Source of the DNA: Corynebacterium mastitidis DSM 44356
GTDB lineage: Bacteria; Actinomycetota; Actinomycetes; Mycobacteriales; Mycobacteriaceae
Direction of reading: 5' to 3'
NCBI RefSeq assembly: GCF_000375365.1
Contig: NZ_AQXB01000006.1
Span: 124,001 to 188,000, forward strand
Length of the DNA stretch: 64,000 nucleotides
Position numbers and translations under genes: made by a program. Under the pieces are notes generated by a model. That model was given only the letters and a program-made list of their open reading frames with translations. It did not search any database and was not told the origin of the DNA. Below, piece by piece: positions 1-8,426 of this stretch (the first letter of the stretch is position 1; every line of letters begins with the position of its first letter).

Positions 1-1500
1 GCCCAGGGGACCGCGGAGCGCGCGCGTCAGGCCGCGGCCACCGCCAGGACGGAGCTCGGCCGCAGCCAGCAGGAGCTGGAAAAGGCGCAGAAAACCCTCA
101 ACGAGATCTCGCGCACCGCCTACCGGCGCGGCGCGTCCAGCCCCCTGGGGGCCGTCTCCGGGGAGACCACCTCCGAGGATTCCCTGGACCGCAGCACCTA
201 CCTGCGCACCAACGCGGAGAAGCAGCGCGCCGCCATCGAGTCGCTCGACCGCGCCCGCACCGTGACGGCCAACAAGGAATCCGAGCTGCGGCAGGCGCGC
301 AACGTGGCCGAGCAGCGCGAGAGCGAGGCCACGGCCGCCCAGCAGTCCGCGCAGGCCGCCATCGAGGAGAACTCCCGGGCCCTCGCCGAGAGCTCCCAGG
401 AGCACGATCGCCTCCTGCAGGAGCAGCGGTGGGCCCAGGCGCGGCTCGACGCCGCCAAGGGCAACGCGAGCAGCCTGCTGCAGCAGCGCGAGGAGTTCGA
501 AAAGTACCAGGCCGAGGAGAAGGAGCGGCGGGCCCAGGAGCAGGCACGCCAGGCGGAGGAGGCCCGCAAGAAGGCGGAGAAGATCGCCGCCGAGCACGGC
601 GCGCAGCAGCGGGCCGCCGCGGCGGCCGCGGCCGCGGTGGAAAGCCGCCAGCCGGTGCACGCGGAGCTGAACAACCCCTATCCCAGCGAGGAGGACGCCC
701 AGCCCGCCGAGGTCGCGGAGATCCAGAACCCCGAGGCCACGGCGGGGGCGGGCGAGGCCGACGCCGCGGAGCAGACCGCCCCGGCGGCGCCCAGCACCGA
801 GGAAGCGCCGGAGACGCCCACGCAGGAGCCGAGCAGCGAGGCCCCCACCACCCCCACGGCCACGGCCGAGGAACCCTCCTGGGAGGCCACCCCCGAGGTG
901 GAGGCCGAGATCGAGGGCGACGCGGGCTACGCGGAGGAGACCACCCCCGAGGCCACGAGCGAGGCCGACGCGGAGGAAAGCACCCCCGCCGAGGAGGCGG
1001 TGACGGAGGAGCCCGTGGAGGAGGTCCTGGGCACCTCGGAGCTGTCCAGCTCCGCCAGCGGCGCGGCGCAGGGCTCGCGCTCGGAGATCATCGAGACGGT
1101 GATCGCCCGCGCGATGTCGCAGGTGGGCCAGCCCTACGCCTGGGGCGGCGGCACCGCCAGCGGCCCGAGCCAGGGCATCCGCGACGGCGGCGTGGCCGAC
1201 TCCTACGGCGACTACAACAAGGTGGGCTTCGACTGCTCCGGCCTGGTGCTCTACGCCTTCGCCGGGGCGGGAATCTCCCTGCCGCACTACACCGGCTACC
1301 AGTACCAGCGCGGCACCCGCATCGATCCCAGCGAGATCCAGCGCGGCGACCTCATCTTCTACGGCCCCTCCGGCAACACCCACGTGGCGATCTACCTGGG
1401 CGACGGCCAGATGCTCGAGGCCCCGCAGTCCGGGTCCTACGTCCAGGTCTCCCCGGTGCGGTGGGCCGGGATGAGCCCCTACGCCGTGCGCATGGTGTAG
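1..1500 (+). CDS. NlpC/P60 cell-wall peptidase, 5' end outside window
   Basis: Secreted peptidoglycan endopeptidase of the NlpC/P60 family, expected to cut cell-wall stem peptides and aid daughter-cell separation. The frame is open from base 1, so start codon and signal peptide lie upstream. Visible codons 1-200 are Glu/Arg/Gln/Ala-rich with coiled-coil character. An Ala run (about 203-215), a Glu/Pro/Thr/Ala-rich linker (about 225-350) and the catalytic domain (about 360-499) follow. The catalytic Cys is codon 412 in FDCSGLV and the His is codon 461 in THVAIYLG. Corynebacteria carry a RipA-like NlpC/P60 gene directly before hemH, as here. The family is firm; the RipA-type role is inferred from position. 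Confidence 0.93.
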   Translation, partial: AQGTAERARQAAATARTELGRSQQELEKAQKTLNEISRTAYRRGASSPLGAVSGETTSEDSLDRSTYLRTNAEKQRAAIESLDRARTVTANKESELRQARNVAEQRESEATAAQQSAQAAIEENSRALAESSQEHDRLLQEQRWAQARLDAAKGNASSLLQQREEFEKYQAEEKERRAQEQARQAEEARKKAEKIAAEHGAQQRAAAAAAAAVESRQPVHAELNNPYPSEEDAQPAEVAEIQNPEATAGAGEADAAEQTAPAAPSTEEAPETPTQEPSSEAPTTPTATAEEPSWEATPEVEAEIEGDAGYAEETTPEATSEADAEESTPAEEAVTEEPVEEVLGTSELSSSASGAAQGSRSEIIETVIARAMSQVGQPYAWGGGTASGPSQGIRDGGVADSYGDYNKVGFDCSGLVLYAFAGAGISLPHYTGYQYQRGTRIDPSEIQRGDLIFYGPSGNTHVAIYLGDGQMLEAPQSGSYVQVSPVRWAGMSPYAVRMV

Positions 1501-1527
1501 ATTTTGGCCCCCTTCTCTTTCGCGTCG

Positions 1528-1533
1528 TAGGCT
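1528..1533 (+). promoter_or_regulatory. -10 box of hemH (leaderless type)
   Basis: TAGGCT ends 7 nt before the ATG at 1541. No Shine-Dalgarno fits in the gap, so transcription probably begins at or next to the start codon. Confidence 0.6.
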
Positions 1534-1540
1534 GGACGGC

Positions 1541-2614
1541 ATGAGCCCTGAGCAGCCCTACGATGCCCTTCTCGTTCTTTCCTTCGGCGGCCCGGAGGGA
1601 CCGGAGGAGGTCGTTCCGTTCCTCGAAAACGTCACCAGGGGACGCGGCATCCCGCGCGAGCGCCTCAAGGTGGTGGGGGAGCACTACTTCCACTTCGACG
1701 GGATCAGCCCGCTCAACCGCCTCAACAAGGAGATCATCGCCAACGTGGAGGGGGAGCTGCGGCGGCGCGGGCTGGACCTGCCCGTTTACTTCGGAAACAG
1801 GAACTGGCACCCCTTCGGGGAGGCCACCGCCGAGCAGATGGCGGCGGACGGGGTGCGCAACGCGCTGGTGCTGAGCACCTCGGCGTGGGGCGGGTACTCC
1901 GGCTGCCGCCAGTACCACGAGGACATCCAGCGCATCCGCAAGCACCTTCAGGAGCGCGGCCTGCCCGCCGTGACCTTTACCAAGCTGCGGCAGTTCTACG
2001 ATCACCCCAAGTTCGTCGCCGCCATGGCCGAGGCCCTACGGGAGGCGCACGCGCGCTTCGCCCCGGAGGATGCCGCGCGCACCATCTTCACCGCGCACTC
2101 GGTGCCCTTAAGCGCCAACGAGGCCGCGGGCGGCCCCGAGGACTCGGGCCTGTACGAGCGCCAGGTGGCCGAGGCCTCGCGCCTGGTGGCGCGGGCCGCC
2201 GGGATCGAGGACTACGACCTGGTGTGGCAGTCCCGGTCCGGCAGCCCGGCGATCCCCTGGCTGGAGCCGGACGTGGTGGACCACACCTGCCAGCTCCACG
2301 AGGAGCGCGGGATCAACAACATCGTAGTGTGCCCCATCGGCTTCATCTCCGATCACATGGAGGTGGTGTGGGACCTCGACACCGAGCTGCGCCAGGCCGT
2401 GGACGAGCGCGGCATGCGCATGGAGCGCACCCGCACCGCGGGCCCCACGGAGCTTTTTACCTCCATGGTGGTGGACCTGGTCGAGGAGCTGAGCCGCGGC
2501 CGCGCCCCGGAGGGCCTCGGCGGGGTCACGGTCAACGGCTGCACCGTCAACGGCGAGCCCTGCCACCCGGGGTGCTGTCAGCCGGCCAAGCGGCCCATCT
2601 CCCGCACCGCGTAA
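1541..2614 (+). CDS. hemH: Ferrochelatase, actinobacterial [2Fe-2S] type
   Basis: Inserts iron into the porphyrin ring. In Actinobacteria the substrate is coproporphyrin III (coproporphyrin ferrochelatase, CpfC) in the coproporphyrin-dependent haem route. It is a 357-residue cytosolic protein of normal length. The active-site His is H186 in TAHSVPL and the partner acid is E274 in [10 protein letters not shown]122 in SGCRQYHED and the C-terminal C334, C341 and C345/C346 match the ligand pattern of the [2Fe-2S] cluster of mycobacterial ferrochelatase, though the last spacing differs slightly. The 3' end overlaps the convergent gene by 37 bp. The start is fixed by the -10 box 7 nt upstream. Confidence 0.96.
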   Translation: MSPEQPYDALLVLSFGGPEGPEEVVPFLENVTRGRGIPRERLKVVGEHYFHFDGISPLNRLNKEIIANVEGELRRRGLDLPVYFGNRNWHPFGEATAEQMAADGVRNALVLSTSAWGGYSGCRQYHEDIQRIRKHLQERGLPAVTFTKLRQFYDHPKFVAAMAEALREAHARFAPEDAARTIFTAHSVPLSANEAAGGPEDSGLYERQVAEASRLVARAAGIEDYDLVWQSRSGSPAIPWLEPDVVDHTCQLHEERGINNIVVCPIGFISDHMEVVWDLDTELRQAVDERGMRMERTRTAGPTELFTSMVVDLVEELSRGRAPEGLGGVTVNGCTVNGEPCHPGCCQPAKRPISRTA

Positions 2615-3279
2615 TCCACCGCCGCCATCCGGGCCTCCCGGATGTAGCGCCACAGGCCGATCAGCTCGGGGTCGAGGCTGTGGTCGCCCACCCGATCCAG
2701 GAGGGTCTCGATGATGGCGGCCACCCGGTCCGCCCGGGCGATCAGCTTCGCCGCCCTGGGGGCGATCTCCGGCAGGCCGGGGGTCTCGTAGAAGTCGCTG
2801 AGCGTGCCCACCGTCAGCCTGGGGTCCGGCAGGGCGGACTCCCTGCGTCCCGCGGCCTCGATCAGGGCGGCGGCCCTGCGGGTGGCGTCCGCCAGGCGGA
2901 GGTCCGCCTCGCCGGGGGAGAGGTGCAGCGCCGCCGGGGGAGCGTCGATCTCGTGGCAGCGCCATCGGTCCTCGCCCTGCACCCCGATGAGCACCTGATA
3001 GGCCCCGCCCACCGGGATCACCAGGGCGCCGTGCTCGTCGGCCGGGTGCGGCAGCCCGCTGGGCTGGGCCGGGCCCGCGAGCACCAGGCGCACGGCGGGC
3101 TCCGGGCCGCGCAGGCGGGCCGTGGCCCGCAGGCGCTGCAGGACGTCCACGGAGCGCGGCTGGCGCAGGTCCACGAGGGCGTCGATCAGGGCGTCCGTGG
3201 ACGCCCTGCCGTAGAGCCAGGCGGCCAGCCACAGGGCGGTGTGCTGGAGCGGGGAGTACACGTTGGGGCGGATAGGCAT
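2578..3279 (-). CDS. Conserved hypothetical protein next to hemH
   Basis: A 233-residue soluble protein with no motif I recognise. It has a Leu/Ala/Arg-rich N-terminus ([15 protein letters not shown]), a beta-rich middle ([18 protein letters not shown]) and an alpha-helical C-terminus. There is no signal peptide or membrane segment. An uncharacterised protein at this position downstream of hemH is also found in other corynebacteria. I chose the ATG at 3279 over upstream in-frame starts because a TACACT -10 box lies 9 nt before it and the upstream ones overlap the divergent gene's promoter. The gene ends inside the last 37 bp of hemH, so transcripts of the two would be antisense there. Confidence 0.8.
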   Translation of the reverse strand: MPIRPNVYSPLQHTALWLAAWLYGRASTDALIDALVDLRQPRSVDVLQRLRATARLRGPEPAVRLVLAGPAQPSGLPHPADEHGALVIPVGGAYQVLIGVQGEDRWRCHEIDAPPAALHLSPGEADLRLADATRRAAALIEAAGRRESALPDPRLTVGTLSDFYETPGLPEIAPRAAKLIARADRVAAIIETLLDRVGDHSLDPELIGLWRYIREARMAAVDYAVREMGRLAG

Positions 3280-3287
3280 GATCCCAG

Positions 3288-3294
3288 TAGTGTA
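3288..3294. promoter_or_regulatory. Overlapping divergent -10 boxes
   Basis: TAGTGT (3288-3293, plus strand) lies 8 nt before the ATG at 3302. Its complement, shifted by one base, reads TACACT (3294-3289, minus strand) 9 nt before the ATG at 3279. Polymerase can hardly use both at once, so the two genes may be expressed alternately. Confidence 0.5.
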
Positions 3295-3301
3295 GGGCAT
3301 C

Positions 3302-4144
3302 ATGGCTATCAAGGACCCCTACGGCGGAGATATACTGTCCGGCCACGCCCGGCGCCAGCGCCCCTCCTACCCGGAGGTGCCCGCCCGCCCCGGCGAGGTG
3401 GTGGAGGTGCCCGCCCAGGACTTCGTGGGCGCCATCGTGGGCACGGAGCGGACCTACGACGGCGACTTCGTGCGCCTGGAGGATCGGCGCGGCACCCAGC
3501 GACTGTTCCACATGCGCCCCGGGGCCTTTCTCTACGAGGGCGAGCGGGTCAGCCTCACCCGCTACGTGCCACCCCGCGCCCCCGAACGCTCCAACTCCGG
3601 TTCGCGGCGCGTGCGCAACCTCGAGGCGAAGGTCGCGGCCCCCTCGCGGATCTGGGTGGAGGGCGTGCACGACGCCGCGATCGTGGAGAAGATCTGGGGC
3701 CACGACCTCCGCGTGGAGGGGGTGGTGGTGGAGTACCTCGAGGGGCTGGACCACCTGCCCGAGCGCCTCGAGGAGTTCCGGCCCGGGCCGGGCCGGAGGG
3801 TGGGGGTCCTGGCCGATCACCTGGTGGAGGGCTCCAAGGAGACGCGCCTGACCAGGCAGGTGGGCCCCCACGTGCTGGTCACCGGGCACCCGTACATCGA
3901 CATCTGGGAGGCGGTCAAGCCGCAGCGCCTGGGGCTGCGGGCCTGGCCCACGGTGCCCTACGGGGAGGACTGGAAGACCGGCGTGTGCAGGCGGGTGGGA
4001 TGGTCCGACCCCAAGGAGGGGTGGAGCCGGGTGTACGGGGCCGTGGGGTCGTTCCGGGACGTCGATTCCACGCTCATCGGGGCGGTGGAGCGCCTCGTGG
4101 ACTTCGTCACCAATCCCGAGTTAAGTAAATCTGACCTCACCTAG
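3302..4144 (+). CDS. DUF3097 family protein
   Basis: A 280-residue cytosolic protein of a family widespread in Actinobacteria with no settled function. The N-terminal third (about 35-110) looks like a small beta barrel. The central part carries WVEGVHDAAIVEKIWG (about 118-133) and RVGVLADHLVEGSKETR (about 166-182). An EGxxDA-type Glu followed by an acidic residue in a hydrophobic strand and a Lys recalls the TOPRIM fold of primases and nucleases; this is my inference. The gene diverges from the hypothetical gene beside hemH with only 22 bp between start codons. Start ATG is fixed by the -10 box 8 nt upstream. Confidence 0.88.
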   Translation: MAIKDPYGGDILSGHARRQRPSYPEVPARPGEVVEVPAQDFVGAIVGTERTYDGDFVRLEDRRGTQRLFHMRPGAFLYEGERVSLTRYVPPRAPERSNSGSRRVRNLEAKVAAPSRIWVEGVHDAAIVEKIWGHDLRVEGVVVEYLEGLDHLPERLEEFRPGPGRRVGVLADHLVEGSKETRLTRQVGPHVLVTGHPYIDIWEAVKPQRLGLRAWPTVPYGEDWKTGVCRRVGWSDPKEGWSRVYGAVGSFRDVDSTLIGAVERLVDFVTNPELSKSDLT

Positions 4145-4159
4145 CGGCGCCCTTTTCTG

Positions 4160-4165
4160 TAGGCT
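4160..4165 (+). promoter_or_regulatory. -10 box of the nfeD-SPFH pair (leaderless type)
   Basis: TAGGCT lies 7 nt before the GTG at 4173, and the intervening GGGGCCC is not a ribosome-binding site. Confidence 0.6.
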
Positions 4166-4172
4166 GGGGCCC

Positions 4173-4601
4173 GTGGAAATCATCGCTTGGTTCATCGCGG
4201 CCCTTGTCCTGGCGGGCCTGGAGCTGGCGGTGGGGGAGTTCACCCTTCTCATGCTCGGCGGCGGCGCGCTCGCCGCCAGCGGCACCGCCCTGCTCGGGGC
4301 GCCCCTGTGGGCTCAGGTGCTCGTCTTTTCCCTGGTCTCCCTCGCCCTGCTCTTCTTCGTCAAGCCCTTCCTGCGCCGCAGGATGCAGGTTCCCCTGGCG
4401 CTCGATACCTCGCCCGCCGCCCTGGTGGGACACGGGGCCGAGGTCATCGAGCCCGTGACCGCGAAGACCGGGCAGGTTCGGCTGGACGGCAGCATCTGGT
4501 CCGCCGCCGCGGCCGATCCCCACGCCTCGTACCGCGCGGGCGAGCACGTCACCGTGGTGCGCATCGACGGTCCCACCGCCATCGTCTGGAAGGAAGACTA
4601 A
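4173..4601 (+). CDS. NfeD-like membrane protein
   Basis: Short NfeD family protein of 142 residues that normally partners an SPFH/stomatin protein in membrane microdomains. Two hydrophobic segments (about 3-25 and 30-62) are followed by a soluble OB-fold domain (about 75-142) ending VVRIDGPTAIVWKED. The GTG start is supported by the -10 box just upstream. The TAA stop touches the ATG of the SPFH gene, so the two are translated from one mRNA. The physical partnership is known for the families and inferred here from adjacency. Confidence 0.9.
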   Translation: MEIIAWFIAALVLAGLELAVGEFTLLMLGGGALAASGTALLGAPLWAQVLVFSLVSLALLFFVKPFLRRRMQVPLALDTSPAALVGHGAEVIEPVTAKTGQVRLDGSIWSAAAADPHASYRAGEHVTVVRIDGPTAIVWKED

Positions 4602-5759
4602 ATGGAACCAGGGTTCCTCGTCCTCATCGTTCTCATCGCCTTCGTGGCCCTCTTCGTCATCAAGGCCATCGCCCTCATCCCCCAGGGGCAGGCCGCCGTG
4701 ATCGAGCGGCTGGGCCGCTACACCCGGACCGTGGAGGGAGGACTCACGTTCCTCGTACCCTTCCTCGACCGGGTGCGCGCCCGGGTGGACACCCGCGAGC
4801 GCGTGGTGTCCTTCCCGCCCCAGGCGGTCATCACCCAGGACAACCTGACGGTGGCCATCGACACGGTGGTGACCTTTCAGATCAACGACCCCGCCCGCGC
4901 CATCTACGGGGTGGACAACTACATCGTGGGCGTGGAGCAGATCTCCGTGGCCACGCTGCGCGACGTCGTGGGCGGCATGACGCTGGAGGAGACGCTGACC
5001 TCCCGCGAGGTGATTAACCGCCGCCTGCGCGGCGAGCTGGACGCCGCCACCACCAAGTGGGGCCTGCGGATCAGCCGCGTGGAGCTCAAGGCCATCGACC
5101 CGCCGCCCTCCATCCAGCAGTCCATGGAGATGCAGATGAAGGCGGATCGGGAGAAGCGCGCCACCATCCTCAGCGCCGAGGGCCAGCGGGAGTCCGACAT
5201 CAAGACCGCCGAGGGCGAGAAGCAGGCGCGCATCCTGGCCGCGGAGGGCGAGAAGCACGCCGCCATCCTGGCGGCGGAGGCCGACCGCCAGGCGGAGATC
5301 CTGCGCGCCGAGGGCCGCCGCGCCGCCCGCTACCTGGAGGCCCAGGGCGAGGCGCGCGCCATCCAGAAGGTGAACGCCGCCATCAAGTCCGCCAAGCTCA
5401 CCCCCGAGGTGCTGGCCTACCAGTACCTGGAGAAGCTGCCCAAGATGGCCGAGGGCCAGGCCTCCACGATGTGGATGGTGCCCTCCCAGTTCGGGGACTC
5501 CCTGGAGCAGTTCGCCCGCGCCATGGCCAAGAAGGACGAGGAGGGCGTGTTCCGCTACGAGCCGCAGGCCGTGGACGCGGAGACCAAGGAGATGGCGGAG
5601 CCGGACAACACCGAGAGCTGGTTCTCCACGGAGTCCGACCCCGAGATCGCCGCCGCCGTGGCCGCCGCCAACGCGGTAGCCAACAAGCCCGTGGATCCCT
5701 CGCTCGCGGAGCTGGTGAAGCAGGAAGAAAACAAGACCGCCGAGGCGGAGGAGGCCTAG
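4602..5759 (+). CDS. SPFH/Band 7 domain protein (stomatin/QmcA type)
   Basis: A 385-residue membrane-anchored scaffold. One N-terminal hydrophobic helix (about 3-25) is followed by the SPFH domain (about 26-180; LIPQGQAAVIERLGRY, RVRARVDTRERV). A long Ala/Glu/Lys/Arg-rich helical region (about 180-275) follows, made of 10-12-residue repeats such as AEGEKQARILA and AEGEKHAAILA that promote oligomerisation. The C-terminal 110 residues are acidic and low-complexity. Family members assemble functional membrane microdomains and can influence membrane proteases. It follows the nfeD gene with no gap, the classic NfeD/SPFH pair. Confidence 0.93.
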   Translation: MEPGFLVLIVLIAFVALFVIKAIALIPQGQAAVIERLGRYTRTVEGGLTFLVPFLDRVRARVDTRERVVSFPPQAVITQDNLTVAIDTVVTFQINDPARAIYGVDNYIVGVEQISVATLRDVVGGMTLEETLTSREVINRRLRGELDAATTKWGLRISRVELKAIDPPPSIQQSMEMQMKADREKRATILSAEGQRESDIKTAEGEKQARILAAEGEKHAAILAAEADRQAEILRAEGRRAARYLEAQGEARAIQKVNAAIKSAKLTPEVLAYQYLEKLPKMAEGQASTMWMVPSQFGDSLEQFARAMAKKDEEGVFRYEPQAVDAETKEMAEPDNTESWFSTESDPEIAAAVAAANAVANKPVDPSLAELVKQEENKTAEAEEA

Positions 5760-5764
5760 CCCTC

Positions 5765-6313
5765 CTAATCCCCGCCCTCTGCTGCGGCCGCCTGCCGCAG
5801 GAGGTTGACCGCAAGCTGCCACCCGGCGTTCTCCGCTTGCCACCCGGCGGCCTGCAGGCGCTGGGAGATCGCCTGCTTGGAGATGCCCAGCTCCGCGGCC
5901 GCCTCGTTCTGGGTGAGGCCGCCGCGCACCAGGGCCGTGGCCTCGCGCCCCTCCACCGTGCGCTTGGCCAGCACCTGCCCCACCAGGGCAAAGACGGCGG
6001 CTAAGTCCCCGGCCTCCGGGTGCTTTCCCACGCTGACCGTGCCGGGCCGGGCCGCCCGGCTGAGGCTGCCCGTGGCCTCCCCCAGGGCGCGGTCCCCGAT
6101 GCCGACGCCGATGGCCCAGTCCCCGTCGGAGAGCAGCGCCATGACCACGTTGCACAGCGCCTCCGGCGTGTCCACCCGTGCGCGGATGTCCTCCACTCCC
6201 AGGTGCTCGAAGTCGCCCACCCCCTCGACGGTGCTCAGCGCCCGCGCGGAGCGGGCCACGAGGTCGGCGCGCCGCGTGGCGCGCCCGCGATACCGGGCGT
6301 GGAGGGCAAACAT
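5765..6313 (-). CDS. Helix-turn-helix protein of unknown regulon
   Basis: A 182-residue protein. The C-terminal part contains a clear HTH, GLTQNEAAAELGISKQAISQ (about 132-151), typical of sigma-70-region-4-like or LuxR-like DNA readers. The N-terminal 110 residues (FALHARYRGRATRRADLVA..., GDWAIGVGIGDR) resemble the ligand/effector half of proteins like SatD but I cannot name it. A TAGACT -10 box 6 nt before the ATG gives a leaderless start. It converges with the SPFH gene, with 5 bp between the stops. Probably a transcription factor; target unknown. Confidence 0.78.
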   Translation of the reverse strand: MFALHARYRGRATRRADLVARSARALSTVEGVGDFEHLGVEDIRARVDTPEALCNVVMALLSDGDWAIGVGIGDRALGEATGSLSRAARPGTVSVGKHPEAGDLAAVFALVGQVLAKRTVEGREATALVRGGLTQNEAAAELGISKQAISQRLQAAGWQAENAGWQLAVNLLRQAAAAEGGD

Positions 6314-6319
6314 TCCTTC

Positions 6320-6325
6320 AGTCTA
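6320..6325 (-). promoter_or_regulatory. -10 box of the HTH gene (leaderless type)
   Basis: TAGACT on the minus strand, 6 nt before the ATG at 6313. Confidence 0.55.
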
Positions 6326-6338
6326 GCGCCTTAGCCGT

Positions 6339-7031
6339 CTAGGGCAAGGGCTTGACCGGGAGGCGTCGATCCAGCGCCAGCCCCGCCACGCCCAGCGCGG
6401 CGAGCAGGAGCATGGCGGCGAGCATCCGGGCGTCGAGGCCGGAGGCGAGGGAGTCCCCCAGAGCGACCACGGCGATGGTTCCCGGGGCCGAGCCCGCGGC
6501 CGTGGCCGCCGCGAAGGGGAGCACCCGCACGGGGGAGAGCGCGGCGGCGTAGTTGAGCAGGCTAAAGGGGATGCCCGCGATGAGCCGTAGCGAGCCCACC
6601 GCCAGCCAGCCGCGCTGCTCTAGCCGGGCGGAGATCCGGGCCACGCCGGGGTGGCGCAGGCGCGGGGCCATCCATTCCCCGAGCGCCCCGCGTACGATCG
6701 CCAGCGAGAGCACCGCCGAGGCCGTGGTGGCGCTCAGGGCCACCGCCGCGCCCCACCAGGGGCCAAAGAGCAGCCCGGCGGATAGGGTGAGCAGGGTGCG
6801 GGGGACGGGGAACTGGGTGATCCCCACATAGAGCGCCCAGAACAGCAGCGGGAACCAGGCGGCGGTGTGCTCCGCCCAGTGCCGCAGCGTGGCCAGGTCC
6901 GGGGCCTCGAGCCGCCACGTGAGGAGGACGAACAGCAGGGCCGCCGCGCAGGCCGCCGCACGGCGCGCCCGGGACCATCCGGAGACGGTGGCGCGGGCGT
7001 CGCGCACCAGGAGCAGCAGGAAGTCCCGCAC
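6339..7031 (-). CDS. TVP38/TMEM64 (DedA-related) membrane protein
   Basis: A 230-residue integral membrane protein with about six hydrophobic segments. The conserved family core is GITQFPVPRTLLTLSAGLLF followed by GPWWGAAVALSATTASAVLS (about residues 62-101). LRLIAGIPFSLLNYAAALSPV (about 150-170) matches the second family block. Members are thought to move or flip lipids. The start is a GTG 10 bp after the acetyltransferase stop, with no ATG nearby, so the two genes are probably co-transcribed. Confidence 0.85.
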   Translation of the reverse strand: MRDFLLLLVRDARATVSGWSRARRAAACAAALLFVLLTWRLEAPDLATLRHWAEHTAAWFPLLFWALYVGITQFPVPRTLLTLSAGLLFGPWWGAAVALSATTASAVLSLAIVRGALGEWMAPRLRHPGVARISARLEQRGWLAVGSLRLIAGIPFSLLNYAAALSPVRVLPFAAATAAGSAPGTIAVVALGDSLASGLDARMLAAMLLLAALGVAGLALDRRLPVKPLP

Positions 7032-7041
7032 GGGCGGCCCG

Positions 7042-7641
7042 TCAGCGCGCCGCCGAGCGCCACATGGCCAGCTCGCTGGGGCCCGCGCCGTGGCGGGGCA
7101 GCTCGCCCAGGGCGGCAAAGCCCAGCGACTCGTAGAGCCGCGCCGAGCGCGGGGTGGAGGCCTCCAGGTAGATGGCCTGGCGGCCCGCGCGATCCATGCC
7201 CGAGCGCAGCAGGCGGGTGCCCACGCCCCGGCCCTGGGCGTCGGGGGAGACCGCGAGGGCGTACAGGTACCAGTGGGGGAACGCCGGATGGTAGGCGTCC
7301 AGCTCCCGCTCGTGGCGGTACAGGGTGAGCGCCCCGGGGCCGAAGATGCGCGCGTAGCCGAGCGCCACCTGCGCCCGCTGCCGCAGCCCGAGCCGGGCTC
7401 CCGGCGGGTTCCACAGCGCCACGCCGTAGATCCGGCCCTCGTCCTCCGCGACGTCGATCGCGCCCAACGGGGCGTACTCCCGGCCCACCTGGAGGTCGAA
7501 GAGGTCGCGCAGCACGGCCTCCGCGTCCGCGCCGGGGGCAAGCGCGGCGATGCGGGCGAAGGCGGGGTCCTCCCGGAAGGCCGCCAGCAGGATCTCCACG
7601 GCGCGCTCTTTGTCGCGGGGCTGATAGGGCCGAATAATCAT
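7042..7641 (-). CDS. GNAT family N-acetyltransferase
   Basis: A 199-residue cytosolic acetyltransferase. It starts with the typical MIIRPYQPRDKERAVEILL. The acetyl-CoA binding block is LYALAVSPDAQGRGVGTRLLRSGMD, containing the Q/RxxGxG/A signature QGRGVG (about 135-140), and SARLYESLGF (about 175-184) is the usual C-terminal element. The substrate is unknown. A TAGGAT -10 box lies 6 nt before the ATG, so the mRNA is probably leaderless. The tRNA-Leu terminator lies just upstream, insulating the two transcripts. Confidence 0.88.
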   Translation of the reverse strand: MIIRPYQPRDKERAVEILLAAFREDPAFARIAALAPGADAEAVLRDLFDLQVGREYAPLGAIDVAEDEGRIYGVALWNPPGARLGLRQRAQVALGYARIFGPGALTLYRHERELDAYHPAFPHWYLYALAVSPDAQGRGVGTRLLRSGMDRAGRQAIYLEASTPRSARLYESLGFAALGELPRHGAGPSELAMWRSAAR

Positions 7642-7647
7642 AGGGAC

Positions 7648-7653
7648 ATCCTA
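7648..7653 (-). promoter_or_regulatory. -10 box of the GNAT-TVP38 pair (leaderless type)
   Basis: TAGGAT on the minus strand, followed by GTCCCT and the ATG at 7641. Confidence 0.6.
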
Positions 7654-7654
7654 A

Positions 7655-7690
7655 ACGAAAGAAAAGGACCCGCCTCGTGGCGGGTCCTTC
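7655..7690 (-). terminator. Intrinsic terminator of tRNA-Leu
   Basis: Perfect 9-bp stem GGACCCGCC/GGCGGGTCC (7666-7674 and 7679-7687) with a 4-nt loop. On the minus strand it is followed by TTTTCTTTCG. It lies directly after the tRNA in the direction of its transcription. Confidence 0.85.
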
Positions 7691-7697
7691 CTCGGTG

Positions 7698-7784
7698 TGC
7701 CCGGAGGGGGACTTGAACCCCCACGTCCGTTAATAGGACACTAGCACCTCAAGCTAGCGCGTCTGCCATTCCGCCACCCGGGCA
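7698..7784 (-). tRNA. tRNA-Leu (anticodon GAG)
   Basis: An 87-nt class II tRNA read on the minus strand. The 7-bp acceptor stem is TGCCCGG/CCGGGCA, with D-arm GGTGGCGGAATGGCAGACGC and anticodon stem CTAGC/GCTAG around loop TTGAGGT (anticodon GAG, reading CUC/CUU). A long variable arm (TGTCCTATTAACGGACG) marks Leu/Ser/Tyr types, and the T-arm GGGGGTTCAAGTCCCCC is intact. CCA is not encoded. Confidence 0.95.
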
Positions 7785-7907
7785 GGTGGTTCATGCGAAC
7801 GACGTTTACCTTAACCCACCGCCACTTTGCCGACAAATCCGCAGTTCACAGGGCGTTTTCCCGGAAAGGGAAATAACATCGGTGCAACTTCGTGTAGTAG
7901 TGGAGCC

Positions 7908-8426
7908 ATGAGCTATTCCTACGCCCACGATTCCCGCTTCCCCGGCCCCGACCCCTACGCCCCGCTGAGGGACCTGCCGGAGTTTCCCCTCTCCTCCGAG
8001 GACTTCCGCGACGGCGAGCGTCTCCCCGAGGCCCTGGCCGCCCCGCGGTCGGTCTCCCCGCAGCTAACCTGGTCCGACCTCCCCGAGGGCACCAAGTCCC
8101 TGGCTATCACCTGCTTTGATCCGGACGCCCCCACGGCCGCCGGCTTCTGGCACTGGGCGGTGTTCAACATCCCGGCCACCGCCACCGGGTTGGAGTCCGG
8201 GGCCACGCCCGAGGGCGTCACCCTCGTGGGCGATAGCGGCCAGCGGGCCTACTACGGGCCGCAGCCCCCGGAGGGGCACGGCCCGCATCGCTACCTCTTC
8301 GCCGTGCACGCCGTGGACGTGGAGGAGCTGGACGTCGCCCCCGACGCCAGCCCCACGGTGCTGGGCTTTAACCTGTACTTCCACTCCCTGGGCCGCGCCG
8401 TGCTCTGGGGCTGGTACGAGAACTAG
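7908..8426 (+). CDS. YbhB/YbcL-type PEBP (Raf kinase inhibitor-like) protein
   Basis: A 172-residue cytosolic phosphatidylethanolamine-binding-protein family member; the cellular role is unknown in bacteria. Family signatures are [27 protein letters not shown], cut here as [10 protein letters not shown] and FDPDAPT, then [31 protein letters not shown] (about 115-135) and LGFNLYF. I chose the ATG at 7908 over a frame start at 7827 because residue alignment to the family begins there and TAGTAG lies 7 nt upstream. Its stop overlaps the pyrD stop by 4 nt (CTAG). Confidence 0.9.
   Translation: MSYSYAHDSRFPGPDPYAPLRDLPEFPLSSEDFRDGERLPEALAAPRSVSPQLTWSDLPEGTKSLAITCFDPDAPTAAGFWHWAVFNIPATATGLESGATPEGVTLVGDSGQRAYYGPQPPEGHGPHRYLFAVHAVDVEELDVAPDASPTVLGFNLYFHSLGRAVLWGWYEN

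Noticed and set aside
429..1544. Long plus-strand frame (Arg/Gly/Pro-rich) over the NlpC/P60 gene
   Set aside because: Shifted-frame shadow of the real gene; composition is random high-GC translation with no motifs.
4137..6155. 672-codon minus-strand frame opposite nfeD and SPFH
   Set aside because: Complement of two well-supported genes; Gly/His/Arg/Leu-rich without domains, caused by high third-position GC.
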